From contig NZ_JAZHRU010000001.1 in assembly GCF_036924525.1 (NCBI RefSeq), forward strand, positions 310,001 through 374,000: a stretch of 64,000 nucleotides of DNA. The letters run 5' to 3'. This document shows positions 8,878 to 17,618 of the stretch, one piece after another. Position 1 is the first letter of the stretch, and each line of letters opens with the position of its first letter. The stretch is from Bradyrhizobium sp. AZCC 1719 (GTDB taxonomy: Bacteria > Pseudomonadota > Alphaproteobacteria > Rhizobiales > Xanthobacteraceae). The notes beneath the pieces were generated by a model, which saw nothing but the letters and a program-made list of their open reading frames with translations, did no database searches and was not told the DNA's origin. The translations under genes and the position numbers were made by a program.

Positions 8878-9849
8878 ATGAGAATAACGCGACGCCATAT
8901 ATTGGGAACGATTGCGGCCGCCACCGTGCTTGGCGCATCAGACATGGCGCAAGCTGCCGATACCGTCCGCATCGGACTTCCGACGAAAACCTACTGGCCG
9001 ACGACGATCGCGGAAACCGCGGTACGCCAAAAACTGTTCGAGAAGGAAGGCATCGCGGCCGAACTCACGATCTATCGCGGCGGCGCCGAGACCTTCGAGG
9101 CGATGGCGGCGGGCGCCGCCGACGTCATTCTCGACGCCACTTCGCTGGTATCGGCCGGACGCAAGAAGGGCGTGAACTCCAAAGTGCTCGCGAGCGCCGC
9201 AACGGGCTACTACGGCTGGCAGTTGATGACGCTTTCGAAATCGACGCTTGGGGTGAAGGATCTGAGCGGCAAGAAGGTCGCCATCACCTCCGCCGGCTCC
9301 GGCTCCGACCTGCTGGCGTTGTGGACCCAGCAGGACAAGAAGATCGAATTCACCCGCGTACCCGTCGGCGGCGGCGGCCTGGTGCCGAACCTGCTCGCCG
9401 GTAATGTCGATGCGGCCGTCGTCTATTCGCCGCTGAGCTTCCAGATCTCAAAATCAGGGGAAGCGCGCACCATCCTTGACTTCTCCAAGGAAGTGCCGCC
9501 GAACCTCGCCGCCGGGTGGATCGCGCTCGACAAATACGTGCAGGACAAACCGCAGCTCGTACAGAAGACGCTGAACGCGCTCTATGGCGCACTGATGTAC
9601 ATGCGCGCCAACAAGGACGCTTCCGTCAAGCTGATTACCGAACTCTATGAAATTCCCGCCGAGATCGCGGCGCTGGAATATGAGAACACCATCATGAAGC
9701 TGGAAACCGACGGCAGCATGGACGGGCCGAAAATTCCGGAACAGCTCCAGCTCGCGCTCGACATGGCCAAGGCGGGCGGCATGAAGGATCTCGGGCCCGC
9801 GTCAGAAATTATCTCGACGCAGTTCAAGCCGGTTCCGACCAAGTTCTGA
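8878..9849 (+). CDS. ABC transporter substrate-binding protein (NMT1/SsuA-like)
   Basis: 323 aa, with AAAGGGAAAC upstream of ATG 8878. The signal sequence MRITRRHILGTIAAATVLG ends near AQAAD (cleavage about residue 27) and carries a twin-arginine. The mature protein starts DTVRIGLPTKTYWP and has GAETFEAMAAGAADVILDA and the domain-2 segment AAVVYSPLSF, typical of type 2 periplasmic proteins of the NitT/TauT (nitrate, sulfonate, thiamine precursor) class. It is the first gene of a complete importer. The ligand is not deducible; the neighbours suggest a small organic compound that is then hydrolysed. Confidence 0.88.
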   Translation: MRITRRHILGTIAAATVLGASDMAQAADTVRIGLPTKTYWPTTIAETAVRQKLFEKEGIAAELTIYRGGAETFEAMAAGAADVILDATSLVSAGRKKGVNSKVLASAATGYYGWQLMTLSKSTLGVKDLSGKKVAITSAGSGSDLLALWTQQDKKIEFTRVPVGGGGLVPNLLAGNVDAAVVYSPLSFQISKSGEARTILDFSKEVPPNLAAGWIALDKYVQDKPQLVQKTLNALYGALMYMRANKDASVKLITELYEIPAEIAALEYENTIMKLETDGSMDGPKIPEQLQLALDMAKAGGMKDLGPASEIISTQFKPVPTKF

Positions 9850-9859
9850 GACACGCGCG

Positions 9860-10615
9860 ATGCAAGGCGGGTTAGCGGTAAAGGCGGCGCGGGTTGCCAT
9901 TGTGGTGGCGCTGTTTGCGATATGGGAAATCCTGTCGCGAACCGGCATCGTCAATCCGCGCCTGCTTCCCTCCGCCTCCGATACGCTGTCAACGCTCGGC
10001 GAGCTCTTGCAGCGCGCGAGCGTGCGCAAGGATCTCGCGGTCACCGCAACCGAGGTGGTGACCGCCTTCGCCCTCGCCGTTCCCGTCGGCGCGCTGATCG
10101 GTTTCCTGATCGCGGAGAACCGCTATTTTGCCGAGGTGGCAAAGCCGCTGCTGTTCTTCGCCTTCAGCATTCCGAAGTCGATCTTCCTGCCGATGTTCAT
10201 CCTGGTGTTCGGCGTCGGCTTTTCGCAGAAGGTGGGCTTCGGCTTCTTCTCGACGATCTTCATCGTGATCATGTCGACCACGACGGCGGTGGAGTCGGTC
10301 AAGGTCGAGCATTTGACGGTCGCCCGCTCCTATGGCGCGACACCTGTTCAGACCGCGTTCCGCGTCTACCTGCCGAGCATGCTTCCCGTCCTGCTGGAAG
10401 CGCTGCGGATCTCGATGATCTTCAACCTCACCGGCGTCATTCTCGCCGAAATGTACGCCTCACGCGACGGGATCGGGCACCAGATTGCGACCTGGGGCGA
10501 GAACTTCCAGATGAAGCAATTGCTGGCCGGCGTGGTGATGATCGCCGCCATCGCGATTGCCTTCAATGAACTGGTCAGATGGGTGGAAACACGATGCAGC
10601 CATTGGCGAACATAA
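9860..10615 (+). CDS. ABC transporter permease (NitT/TauT type)
   Basis: 251 aa with about six membrane segments (VAIVVALFAIWEIL near the start; LLFFAFSIPKSIFLPMFILVFGV; LLAGVVMIAAIAIAF near the end). The cytoplasmic EAA loop appears as TVARSYGATPVQTAFRVYLPSMLP. It forms the membrane channel with a second permease encoded at 11399. The stop lies inside the ATPase gene by 22 bp, so translation is coupled. Confidence 0.9.
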   Translation: MQGGLAVKAARVAIVVALFAIWEILSRTGIVNPRLLPSASDTLSTLGELLQRASVRKDLAVTATEVVTAFALAVPVGALIGFLIAENRYFAEVAKPLLFFAFSIPKSIFLPMFILVFGVGFSQKVGFGFFSTIFIVIMSTTTAVESVKVEHLTVARSYGATPVQTAFRVYLPSMLPVLLEALRISMIFNLTGVILAEMYASRDGIGHQIATWGENFQMKQLLAGVVMIAAIAIAFNELVRWVETRCSHWRT

Positions 10616-11391
10616 CCCCGCTGAAGCCGGCCGGCGCGATCGAAGTCCGCAATGTCGGGCAGATCTTCAAGACCACGACGCAAGACGTTGTCGCGCTGGA
10701 AGACGTTTCGCTCGACGTCAAGCCTGGCCGCTTCGTGGTGCTGGTCGGCCCGAGCGGTTGCGGCAAGTCGACGCTTCTGATGATGATGGCCGGCCTGCTC
10801 CAGCAGACCTCCGGCACCATCACCATCAGCGGCGCGCCGATCCCCGAGCCCGATCCGAACCGGGTCGGCGTGGTGTTTCAGGAAGCCAGCCTGTTTCCCT
10901 GGCTGACGGCAGAAGAAAATGTCGAGTTTCCGCTGGCGCTGCGCGGCGTCACCAAGAGCGATCGACGCGCCAGAGCGCAGGACGCCTTGAAACTTGTGGG
11001 CCTCGAAGGCTTCGGCAAGCGCCATCCGCATGAGCTGTCGGGCGGCATGAAACAGCGCGTCTCGATCGCGCGCGGCCTGGTGCAGGATCCGCCAGTGCTG
11101 CTGATGGACGAACCGTTCGCGGCGCTCGACGAACAGACCCGCATGACCATGGGCGACGAGTTGCTGCGCATCTGGGCGGCGACCGGCAAGACGGTGGTAT
11201 TCGTTACCCATAGCCTGACGGAGGCGGTCTATCTCGCCGACGAGGTGATCGTGATGTCGCCGCGCCCCGGCCGCATCGTCGATCATCTGCAGGTCTCGCT
11301 GCCCCGCCCGCGCACCTATGAGATGCTGAGCGGCGACGCGTTCGGCAGCCTGCGCGACCGCATCTGGCGGCACATCCGCAAATCGGCGTGA
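10594..11391 (+). CDS. ABC transporter ATP-binding protein (NitT/TauT type)
   Basis: 265 aa from ATG 10594, which follows GGTGGAAAC; an ATG at 10579 is a second possibility. Walker A is GPSGCGKST, the signature is LSGGMKQR, Walker B is LLMDEPF followed by ALDEQTR, and the switch His is in VTHSLTEA. The Q-loop is FQEASLFPW. It powers the importer formed with the permeases on either side and the binding protein at 8878. The tail (MLSGDAFGSLRDRIWRHI) is usual for SsuB/TauB-like subunits. Confidence 0.93.
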   Translation: MQPLANITPLKPAGAIEVRNVGQIFKTTTQDVVALEDVSLDVKPGRFVVLVGPSGCGKSTLLMMMAGLLQQTSGTITISGAPIPEPDPNRVGVVFQEASLFPWLTAEENVEFPLALRGVTKSDRRARAQDALKLVGLEGFGKRHPHELSGGMKQRVSIARGLVQDPPVLLMDEPFAALDEQTRMTMGDELLRIWAATGKTVVFVTHSLTEAVYLADEVIVMSPRPGRIVDHLQVSLPRPRTYEMLSGDAFGSLRDRIWRHIRKSA

Positions 11392-11398
11392 GGTAGGC

Positions 11399-12199
11399 AT
11401 GAGCGCGGCAACACTTCGCAGACTGATCGTGATCGGGCTCATTGCGCTGTGGGAAATCCTGCCGCGTGCCGGCTTCATTCCGGAACTGTTTCTGCCGTCG
11501 CTGTCCTCCACGCTCGCCGCCGGATGGAACGAGGCGGGCGAATACGGCCACGCCCTTGCCGTCACGCTCTACGAGGTCGCGATCTCGATGGCGTTCGCCT
11601 GCGGCGGCGGCATCCTGCTCGGCGCCATTGTCGGCAGCCTGCCGCGGCCCCGCATCCTGATCATGCCGATGGTCTCGAGCCTCTATGCGGTGCCGCTGGT
11701 CATCCTCTATCCCGTCTTCACGGTCTGGCTCGGCATTGGCTCGGAATCCAAGATCGCATTCGCTTCGATCTATGGTTTTCTGCCGACGATGCTGGCGACT
11801 GCCGCAGGCATCCAGACCATCGATCCGCAGTTGCTGCTGGCCGCCCGCAGCATGGGCGCCACGCTGAGCCAGCGGCTGGTTCGCGTCATCATTCCGGCAG
11901 CGATCCCGACCGTGCTGTCGGGATTGCGCGTCGGTGGCGCGCTCGTGATCGTCGGTGTGGTGGTGTCGGAAATGCTGATCTCGTCCGCGGGCATCGGTTA
12001 TCTGATCTCGCGCTACCGCACCATTCTCGATAGCCCCCACGTTTTCGCCGGCGTACTGCTGGTACTGGCGATGGCGATCGCCTTCAACGCCGCCATCAAA
12101 TGGATCGAGCGCAAGGCCGCGATCTGGCAGACCGGTACACGCGCCGGGCAAGACTCCGCGGGCGAAGTCGCGCCGACTGCCCTGCAGCCTGCGACCTGA
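11399..12199 (+). CDS. ABC transporter permease (NitT/TauT type), second subunit
   Basis: 266 aa, starting 7 bp after the ATPase stop, with GTGAGGTAGGC as ribosome binding site. It has about six hydrophobic segments and an EAA loop (LLAARSMGATLSQRLVRVIIPAAIP). It is clearly related to the first permease but distinct, so the channel is probably a heterodimer. Many NitT-type importers use one permease gene only. A Pro/Ala-rich soluble tail follows the last helix. Confidence 0.9.
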   Translation: MSAATLRRLIVIGLIALWEILPRAGFIPELFLPSLSSTLAAGWNEAGEYGHALAVTLYEVAISMAFACGGGILLGAIVGSLPRPRILIMPMVSSLYAVPLVILYPVFTVWLGIGSESKIAFASIYGFLPTMLATAAGIQTIDPQLLLAARSMGATLSQRLVRVIIPAAIPTVLSGLRVGGALVIVGVVVSEMLISSAGIGYLISRYRTILDSPHVFAGVLLVLAMAIAFNAAIKWIERKAAIWQTGTRAGQDSAGEVAPTALQPAT

Positions 12200-12211
12200 C
12201 GGAGTGTGAGC

Positions 12212-12877
12212 GTGTTCGACCTGACGCTGACATTCGACAACGGCCCCGAGCCCGGCGTCACGCCGCGCGTACTCGATACCTTACGCGAACGCGGCATCAA
12301 GACGACGTTCTTTGTGATCGGCGAAAAGCTCGGCGATGGCGAGCGTCGCCGGCTGGCCGCACGCGCGCATGATGAAGGCCACTGGATCGGCAATCACACC
12401 TTTACGCACTCCGTGCCGCTCGGGCAGCAACGCGATCCGGAAGCGGCACAAAACGAGATCGGCCGGACGCAGGACGCGATCGGCAACCTCGCCCATGCAG
12501 AGCGCTGGTTCAGGCCGTTCGGCGGCGGCGGCAATCTCGATCAGCGGCTCTTGAAGCCCTCCATCGTCGACTACCTCGTTCGCAACAGGCATAGCTGCGT
12601 ACTCTGGAATGCGATCCCGCGCGACTGGGACGATCCCGATGGCTGGGTCGACCGAGCCCTCGACCTGTGCCGCTCGCAGCCGTGGAGCCTGATGGTGCTG
12701 CACGATCTGCCTGGCGGCGCCATGGATCACCTTGAGCGCTTTCTCGACCGAGCAGAGGAAGCCGGCGCGCGCTTCCGCCAGGACTTTCCGCCCGACTGCG
12801 TCCCGATCCGATCGGGCAAGATCGTGCTGCCCATCCAGCCCTACGTTTCCAACATCGAAGAGAGTGTCACAACATGA
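12212..12877 (+). CDS. Polysaccharide deacetylase (NodB-like) family protein, altered motif 1
   Basis: 221 aa from GTG 12212, seven bases after GGAG; GTG 12206 is too close to that site. The fold is a NodB/carbohydrate esterase 4 barrel: LTFDNGP at residues 6-12, HTFTH at 62-66 for metal binding, RPFGGGGN, and a late LMVLHDLPGG carrying the conserved His. Canonical motif 1 is TFDDGP; here the second Asp, normally a metal ligand, is Asn10. The two His ligands remain. No signal peptide, so it acts in the cytoplasm, unlike cell-wall deacetylases, and may act on a small amide imported by the adjacent transporter. The stop overlaps the next gene by four bases. Confidence 0.8.
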   Translation: MFDLTLTFDNGPEPGVTPRVLDTLRERGIKTTFFVIGEKLGDGERRRLAARAHDEGHWIGNHTFTHSVPLGQQRDPEAAQNEIGRTQDAIGNLAHAERWFRPFGGGGNLDQRLLKPSIVDYLVRNRHSCVLWNAIPRDWDDPDGWVDRALDLCRSQPWSLMVLHDLPGGAMDHLERFLDRAEEAGARFRQDFPPDCVPIRSGKIVLPIQPYVSNIEESVTT

Positions 12878-13743
12878 GGATCGCGAGTTTCAAGGCCGGT
12901 CAAACGGCAACCTACGGCCTGGTCACGAACGCAGGCATTATCGACGCCGGAAAACGGCTCAAGGCTTATCCGACCCTGAAGTCGCTGCTCGCCAACGGAT
13001 TGCTCGACGAATTGAAAGCGCTGCAGGGTGAGCGTCCCGATTACGCATTGGCCGAAATCGAGCTGCTGCCGACCGTGCCCGACCCGGACAAGATCTTCTG
13101 CATCGGCGTCAACTACGCCACACACCTTGCCGAAAGCGGCCATCCCACGCCGCCGCATCCGATGATCTTCACGCGTTTCGCCAACAGCCAGGTCGGTGGC
13201 GGCCAGCCAATGATCCGGCCGCTGGAGTCCGAGCGTTTCGACTTTGAGGGCGAGATGGCCGTGATCATCGGCAAGGCCGGCCGCCGGATTTCGCGGGAAG
13301 AGGCGCTCGCGCATGTTGCGGGCTATGCGTGCTACAATGACGGCAGCATCCGCGACTGGCAGCGCCACACCTCGCAATTCGCACCGGGCAAGAATTTTGT
13401 CGGCACCGGCGCATTCGGACCGTGGATGGTCACGACGGACGAAATCCCCGATATCAGCAAGCAGACCATTGCGACCCGCCTCAACGGCGCCGAAGTGCAG
13501 GCCGCGCCGATCTCGGACCTCGTGTTCGATGTCCCTGCCCTGATCGCCTACTGCTCGACTTTCACCGAACTGGTTCCGGGCGACGTCATCGTTACCGGCA
13601 CGACCGGCGGCGTCGGCGCCTATCGCACGCCGCCGCTGTGGATGAAGGATGGCGACGTGGTCGAGGTCGAGGTGTCCGGCATCGGCATCTTGCGCAATCC
13701 GGTCAAGGATGAGGTCGCGGCTGCGGCGACGCGCGCGGCTTGA
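12874..13743 (+). CDS. Fumarylacetoacetate hydrolase (FAH) family protein
   Basis: 289 aa. A short N-terminal lobe is followed by the FAH catalytic domain beginning at CIGVNYATHLAESG. Metal ligands are Glu125 and Glu127 (DFEGEMAVII) and Asp156 (CYNDGS). The C-terminal VTGTTGGVGAYRTPP and a GDVVEVEVSGIG strand are typical. Members hydrolyse C-C bonds of acylpyruvates or decarboxylate/hydrate 2-oxo acids. ATGA overlap with the deacetylase gene means coupled translation, so both probably serve one short pathway for the importer substrate. Confidence 0.9.
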   Translation: MRIASFKAGQTATYGLVTNAGIIDAGKRLKAYPTLKSLLANGLLDELKALQGERPDYALAEIELLPTVPDPDKIFCIGVNYATHLAESGHPTPPHPMIFTRFANSQVGGGQPMIRPLESERFDFEGEMAVIIGKAGRRISREEALAHVAGYACYNDGSIRDWQRHTSQFAPGKNFVGTGAFGPWMVTTDEIPDISKQTIATRLNGAEVQAAPISDLVFDVPALIAYCSTFTELVPGDVIVTGTTGGVGAYRTPPLWMKDGDVVEVEVSGIGILRNPVKDEVAAAATRAA

Positions 13744-13779
13744 AACGAGAGACATAATAACAAGAGCACGGAGACAATA

Positions 13780-14820
13780 ATGAACCTGCCGAAACATCTG
13801 CTGCCGACCACCGTCGTCGGCAGCTACCCGCAGCCGGAATGGCTGGTCGATCGCGCGATGTTGTCAAAGGTGGTGCCGCGCACCCGCCTGCACGCGATGT
13901 GGCGGCTGCCTGCGGAGCACCTGGAAGAAGCGCAGGACGACGCCACCATCGTTGCGATCAGGGACATGGAGCGCGCCGGCATCGACATTGTGACCGACGG
14001 CGAAATCCGCCGCGAGAGCTATTCCAATCGCTTCGCCACCGCGCTTGACGGCATCGATGACGAAAATCCGGCGATGATCACCTCGCGCAGCGGACACGAA
14101 ACGCCGGTGCCGCGTGTGGTCGGTCCGGTAAAACGCCGCGGCCCGGTCGAGCTGCACGACATGGAATTTCTGCGCCAGAATACCGATCGCGCGGCCAAGA
14201 TCACCCTGCCCGGACCGTTCACGATGAGCCAGCAGGCGAAGAACGAGTACTACAAGGACGATGAAGAGCTCGCGATGGCATTTGCCGAAGCCGTCAACGG
14301 CGAAGCGCTCGATTTGCAGAACGCCGGCGCTGACGTGATCCAGCTCGACGAGCCCTGGGTGCGCAACAACCCGGACCTTGCCCGCCGCTACGCCGTCAAG
14401 GCGATCAACCGCGCCCTGCAAGGCATCACCGTGCCGACCGTGGTGCATCTGTGCTTCGGCTATGCCGCGGTCGTCCCCGGCTCGACCAAGCCGGCCGGCT
14501 ACTCCTTCCTTGCTGAACTTGCCGACACCAGTGCCGAGCAGATTTCGATCGAGGCGGCGCAGCCGAAGCTCGATCTCGGCGTGCTCAAGGATTTATCGTC
14601 GAAGAAGATCATGCTTGGCGTGCTCGACCTCGGCAATCCCGAGATCGAATCTGCCGATGTGGTGGCCGGCCGCATCCGCAACGGCCTCAAGCACGTCGAC
14701 GCCGACCGGCTGGTCATCGCGCCCGACTGCGGCATGAAGTACATGCCGCGCCATGTCGCGTTTGGGAAACTGAAGGCGATGTGCGAGGCGGCAGCGACGG
14801 TGCGCAAGGAGATCAGCTAG
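13780..14820 (+). CDS. Cobalamin-independent methionine synthase-like (MetE C-terminal domain) protein
   Basis: 346 aa with the UROD/MetE-like barrel only; the N-terminal half of true MetE is absent. TTVVGSYPQP opens the domain, IVTDGEIRRE follows, and zinc ligands are visible as His223 and Cys225 (VVHLCFGY) and a late Cys in APDCGMKY. Such stand-alone proteins are often called methionine synthase II. Proposed roles are methyl transfer or thiol chemistry; without the N-terminal domain, ordinary methionine synthesis is doubtful. It closes the ABC importer/deacetylase/FAH operon, 36 bp after the FAH gene, which suggests a catabolic or demethylating role. Confidence 0.82.
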   Translation: MNLPKHLLPTTVVGSYPQPEWLVDRAMLSKVVPRTRLHAMWRLPAEHLEEAQDDATIVAIRDMERAGIDIVTDGEIRRESYSNRFATALDGIDDENPAMITSRSGHETPVPRVVGPVKRRGPVELHDMEFLRQNTDRAAKITLPGPFTMSQQAKNEYYKDDEELAMAFAEAVNGEALDLQNAGADVIQLDEPWVRNNPDLARRYAVKAINRALQGITVPTVVHLCFGYAAVVPGSTKPAGYSFLAELADTSAEQISIEAAQPKLDLGVLKDLSSKKIMLGVLDLGNPEIESADVVAGRIRNGLKHVDADRLVIAPDCGMKYMPRHVAFGKLKAMCEAAATVRKEIS

Positions 14821-14952
14821 GTTCGGGCACCCGATCGATCAGGCCGACAAAATTGCTCGGAACGGTTGCCTATCTACTTTGCATGGGGTTGTTTTCGAGA
14901 TTTGTGTATGGGCCTGCGGTGCGCTGGGTCCCCGAGCGGCGAGATCGTCAAC

Positions 14953-15561
14953 CTATATCGAACTACCTTTCAGCCACGCCGCGCCGCGCGCATATAAAGC
15001 CTCGACTTCGGGCCCTTTCAGGCCCGGCATGTCGCGCTTCACCGTGTAGCCGATGCGGGTCTGCAGATAGGCGAGATGGCGGTAGCCCGGCGGGAATTGC
15101 TCGAGGAGAGCCTTGTCCAGCACCGGCGCCGTACCCGGCGTGACGGGGTCCATGCGATCCTTCTCATAGATCGGCTGGCGCAGCACGATGCCCCAGCGTC
15201 CATCCCGCTTTTCGAGAAAATCGTAGAATCTCCCGGTGCAGAGCACATCGCACAGCACGCCTTCGACCTCGTCGCGCTGCGAGATCGTCATCTTGGTCTG
15301 CGCGACCGCGCGATTTCCCGCTAAATCGACCGAGATGCCGCCGAGGAAATGCAGGATGCTGACGCCCTTGGCCCAGGCCTGCTTGCTGATTTCGATGAAC
15401 TCGTCGCCGGTGCCCTGCGTCCAGGTCGCCATCATGCGGCCGTCCGGATGCCAGACCGTGCGGAAACGCTCCCAGTCGCCGGCATCGCGCCAGATCGCCC
15501 AGTTCTGCAGCAATTCCCGGATCAGGCGATTGTCTTCAATCTCGGCGTCACTTGCGGGCAT
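14953..15561 (-). CDS. Nuclear transport factor 2-like (SnoaL-type) protein
   Basis: 202 aa from ATG 15561, after CAAGGGAAACG. The N-terminal helix IRELLQNWAIWRDAGDWERF followed by VWHPDGRMMATW and the later DFLEKRDGRWGIVLRQPIYEKDR strands match the cone-shaped NTF2/SnoaL fold used by ring-hydroxylating dioxygenase beta subunits, dehydratases and polyketide cyclases. The exact reaction is unknown. It starts a minus-strand series of small catabolic-type proteins but is separated from them by the DUF2778 pair. Confidence 0.72.
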   Translation of the reverse strand: MPASDAEIEDNRLIRELLQNWAIWRDAGDWERFRTVWHPDGRMMATWTQGTGDEFIEISKQAWAKGVSILHFLGGISVDLAGNRAVAQTKMTISQRDEVEGVLCDVLCTGRFYDFLEKRDGRWGIVLRQPIYEKDRMDPVTPGTAPVLDKALLEQFPPGYRHLAYLQTRIGYTVKRDMPGLKGPEVEALYARGAAWLKGSSI

Positions 15562-15672
15562 GCGGGCGTTTCCCTTGGGACATATCTTCTCGAGCGTCCA
15601 TGAGACATACCCGCCGTGGGCATCCACTGACAAGCCGGGTAAACAAAGGCGTTGGCTGGCGGCTCGGCGCCT

Positions 15673-15942
15673 TCACAACAGCTTCGCGCGGACGAACAGC
15701 GCACGCAAAGCGTTGGTCGCCTGTACGGTCAGCATCGCATTATCAGCGGCGCCCTGCAGTGCTTGCACGGCCTCGGCATGCAGCGCGCGGAATTCGATCC
15801 ATTCGATCGATGAGAGATTGGTGATGAAGCGATAGGCCTGGCCGACGGTGGCGATCGACACCGTCTTGCCGTTCAAGTTGATCTTGAAGACCGCCCGCAG
15901 CGGGGTGTCGGAATCGGCGGCATCGCCCGCAACTGCGGTCAT
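15673..15942 (-). CDS. Small conserved hypothetical protein next to DUF2778 gene
   Basis: 89 aa, unrecognised. It has no signal peptide and no membrane segment. It begins MTAVAGDAADSDTPLRAVFK, has a short beta-like stretch (INLNGKTVSIATVGQAYRFI) and an amphipathic helix rich in Ala (AEAVQALQGAADNAMLTVQA), suggesting a compact alpha/beta protein. Its start overlaps the stop of the DUF2778 gene by four bases (ATGA), so both are made together. It could be a partner or protective protein, but nothing in the sequence proves it. Confidence 0.7.
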   Translation of the reverse strand: MTAVAGDAADSDTPLRAVFKINLNGKTVSIATVGQAYRFITNLSSIEWIEFRALHAEAVQALQGAADNAMLTVQATNALRALFVRAKLL

Positions 15943-16940
15943 GACGGAGATGGCGAACGCCGCGACGCGGTGAGGCCTTCGCGCAGACTCGGCACGACAA
16001 CGAGCCGCTTGACCTCGCCGTTCCGGTAGGCCTGCAGGAACCTGTCGTAGTCCTTGATCGAGACGCAGCCGTTAGAATCACCGTTGGGCCCGAGCAGGTA
16101 GCTGTGCACGAGCAGGCCCGTTCGCCCGTGCATTTCGTTTTCGCCAATCGGGGTCATGCGCAGCGCCGCGACACCGTGAAACAGTTTCTCGCGCGGCTTC
16201 AAATCGTAAACGTTCGGCGGGGTCGCGCCGACCATGCGCTGGTCGACATGTGCCGGATTGTCCATCAGGCTGCCCAGGCCTGAGTGTGCCTCGAGCTTGG
16301 TGCCGCCCGGCAGGTAAACGGCGCGGGCCGAAATGTCATAGACGGCGGTCTGACTGTCATAGCCTAGCGCCGCCAGATCCTTGCGCTCGCTGAGCAGCCC
16401 ATCCCCCGGCGTCAACGAGGCTAGCGAGAAGCGCATCGGCACCAGATCGGCAAGCTTCTCGAACATGGTGCGGTTGTCGGACGAGACCGGCTGCGGATCG
16501 CTTCTCGCCGACTGAAGGTTGGCCAGGACCGGCCGGGACCTCGGGAGCGGGATGGCCGCTTCGACTGTCGGAGCCGGCGGCGGAGGCTGCACGTTCTCCT
16601 CACGCGGCTGCTCCTCGCGCGATTGCCCGCCCAACAGGATTTCGATGTAGGCGAACTCCGCATCGAAGTCCGCGCGCTGCGGGCGGGCGGCGGCACGCCA
16701 GGGATAGTTGATGGTCAGCGAACGCCGCACCGAGGCGGGGCCGAAGCGCTCGTCGAATGAGGATGTGCTGGCGACATTCGCGGATGCGGGCTTGACCAAG
16801 CCGACCACGTCGAAATCGGTCACCCAGGCGGCCAACCCCAATGCCATGGCGAGCGCCGCCGTGCCGAATGCCATCTCACGGAGCAATCGGCTACCGCGGC
16901 TTGACGCAAGCCCGGCTGCGCTGGTCTTGGCTCTATCCAT
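15939..16940 (-). CDS. DUF2778 (Tlde1-like L,D-transpeptidase fold) membrane-anchored protein
   Basis: 333 aa. After a short cytoplasmic segment there is one membrane helix at about residues 28-45 (TAALAMALGLAAWVTDF). A long low-complexity Pro/Arg/Glu-rich linker follows, then a C-terminal DUF2778 domain from about residue 195. That domain has GGTKLEAHSGLG, MHGRTGLLVHSY (His279) and GDSNGCVSI (Cys292), the His/Cys pair of L,D-transpeptidase-type enzymes. In other bacteria this domain occurs in the Tlde1 type VI effectors that damage peptidoglycan precursors; a housekeeping wall-remodelling role is equally possible because it is membrane-anchored and no type VI genes are nearby. Confidence 0.82.
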   Translation of the reverse strand: MDRAKTSAAGLASSRGSRLLREMAFGTAALAMALGLAAWVTDFDVVGLVKPASANVASTSSFDERFGPASVRRSLTINYPWRAAARPQRADFDAEFAYIEILLGGQSREEQPREENVQPPPPAPTVEAAIPLPRSRPVLANLQSARSDPQPVSSDNRTMFEKLADLVPMRFSLASLTPGDGLLSERKDLAALGYDSQTAVYDISARAVYLPGGTKLEAHSGLGSLMDNPAHVDQRMVGATPPNVYDLKPREKLFHGVAALRMTPIGENEMHGRTGLLVHSYLLGPNGDSNGCVSIKDYDRFLQAYRNGEVKRLVVVPSLREGLTASRRSPSPS

Positions 16941-17129
16941 TCGTCCCCGGATCGGCGCTTCGGAATCGAATGATTCCTAAGGGATTCACCGAATAAGTCC
17001 CACCATAATGCAAACCAAAGTAAGGCATAATCGAGACAGGCGCTCACGGCTATCATGACCGGCCGAATTCACAGGTTCAAGCCTTGTATTGGTAAACGGG
17101 CCGGGGTTTTCGACCGGCGGAGCCGCGGC

Positions 17130-17555
17130 TCAAGGCCGGAGAATTGGATTGGTATTCGGTGCCGGCGCCTCTTCCATCTCGGCGTGCTCTGGCAGCTTGT
17201 CGCCATGTACGGCCAGCGCCGGTCCGATCCAGATCGGATCGACCAGATGGTCCCGCCGCGGATTGGTCGTATTCGGATGGACCAGGACGCTCAATTTGCC
17301 ATGGTTGAGCATCAGCCAAGGGACCAGCTCAGAAAATACCTCGCGGGCAAAGGCGACCTGGTACATGGCCTGATCGTGCGGGCCGACCTTGACGTCGTGC
17401 CACCGTCCGAGCGTGACCGAGAAGCGCTCGCCGATCCACGTACGCAGTTGCTCGGCCTCGGCCCGCGTGGTCGCCGGATCGTAGTAGATGTGGGCGTGAT
17501 AGCTGGCGATTTCGCCTAGTGGTCGCGGACCGCTCGAACCGGGCTCACTCGTCAT
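17130..17555 (-). CDS. DOPA 4,5-dioxygenase family protein
   Basis: 141 aa from ATG 17555. The family (Dopa_DIOX) is recognised from the opening strand [17 protein letters not shown], the [18 protein letters not shown] segment and [15 protein letters not shown] with its His residues. Members extradiol-cleave catechols such as DOPA in fungi and cyanobacteria; bacterial homologues are largely uncharacterised. His-x-His in the first strand and later His residues would bind iron. It lies beside AhpD-like, VOC and SDR genes on the same strand, consistent with aromatic or ketone breakdown. Confidence 0.85.
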   Translation of the reverse strand: MTSEPGSSGPRPLGEIASYHAHIYYDPATTRAEAEQLRTWIGERFSVTLGRWHDVKVGPHDQAMYQVAFAREVFSELVPWLMLNHGKLSVLVHPNTTNPRRDHLVDPIWIGPALAVHGDKLPEHAEMEEAPAPNTNPILRP

Positions 17556-17618
17556 CCCTGTGCTCCACGCTATCGTTGGACCGGCTGATGATCGCTGCAA
17601 CCGGGGGCGGGGTCAATG

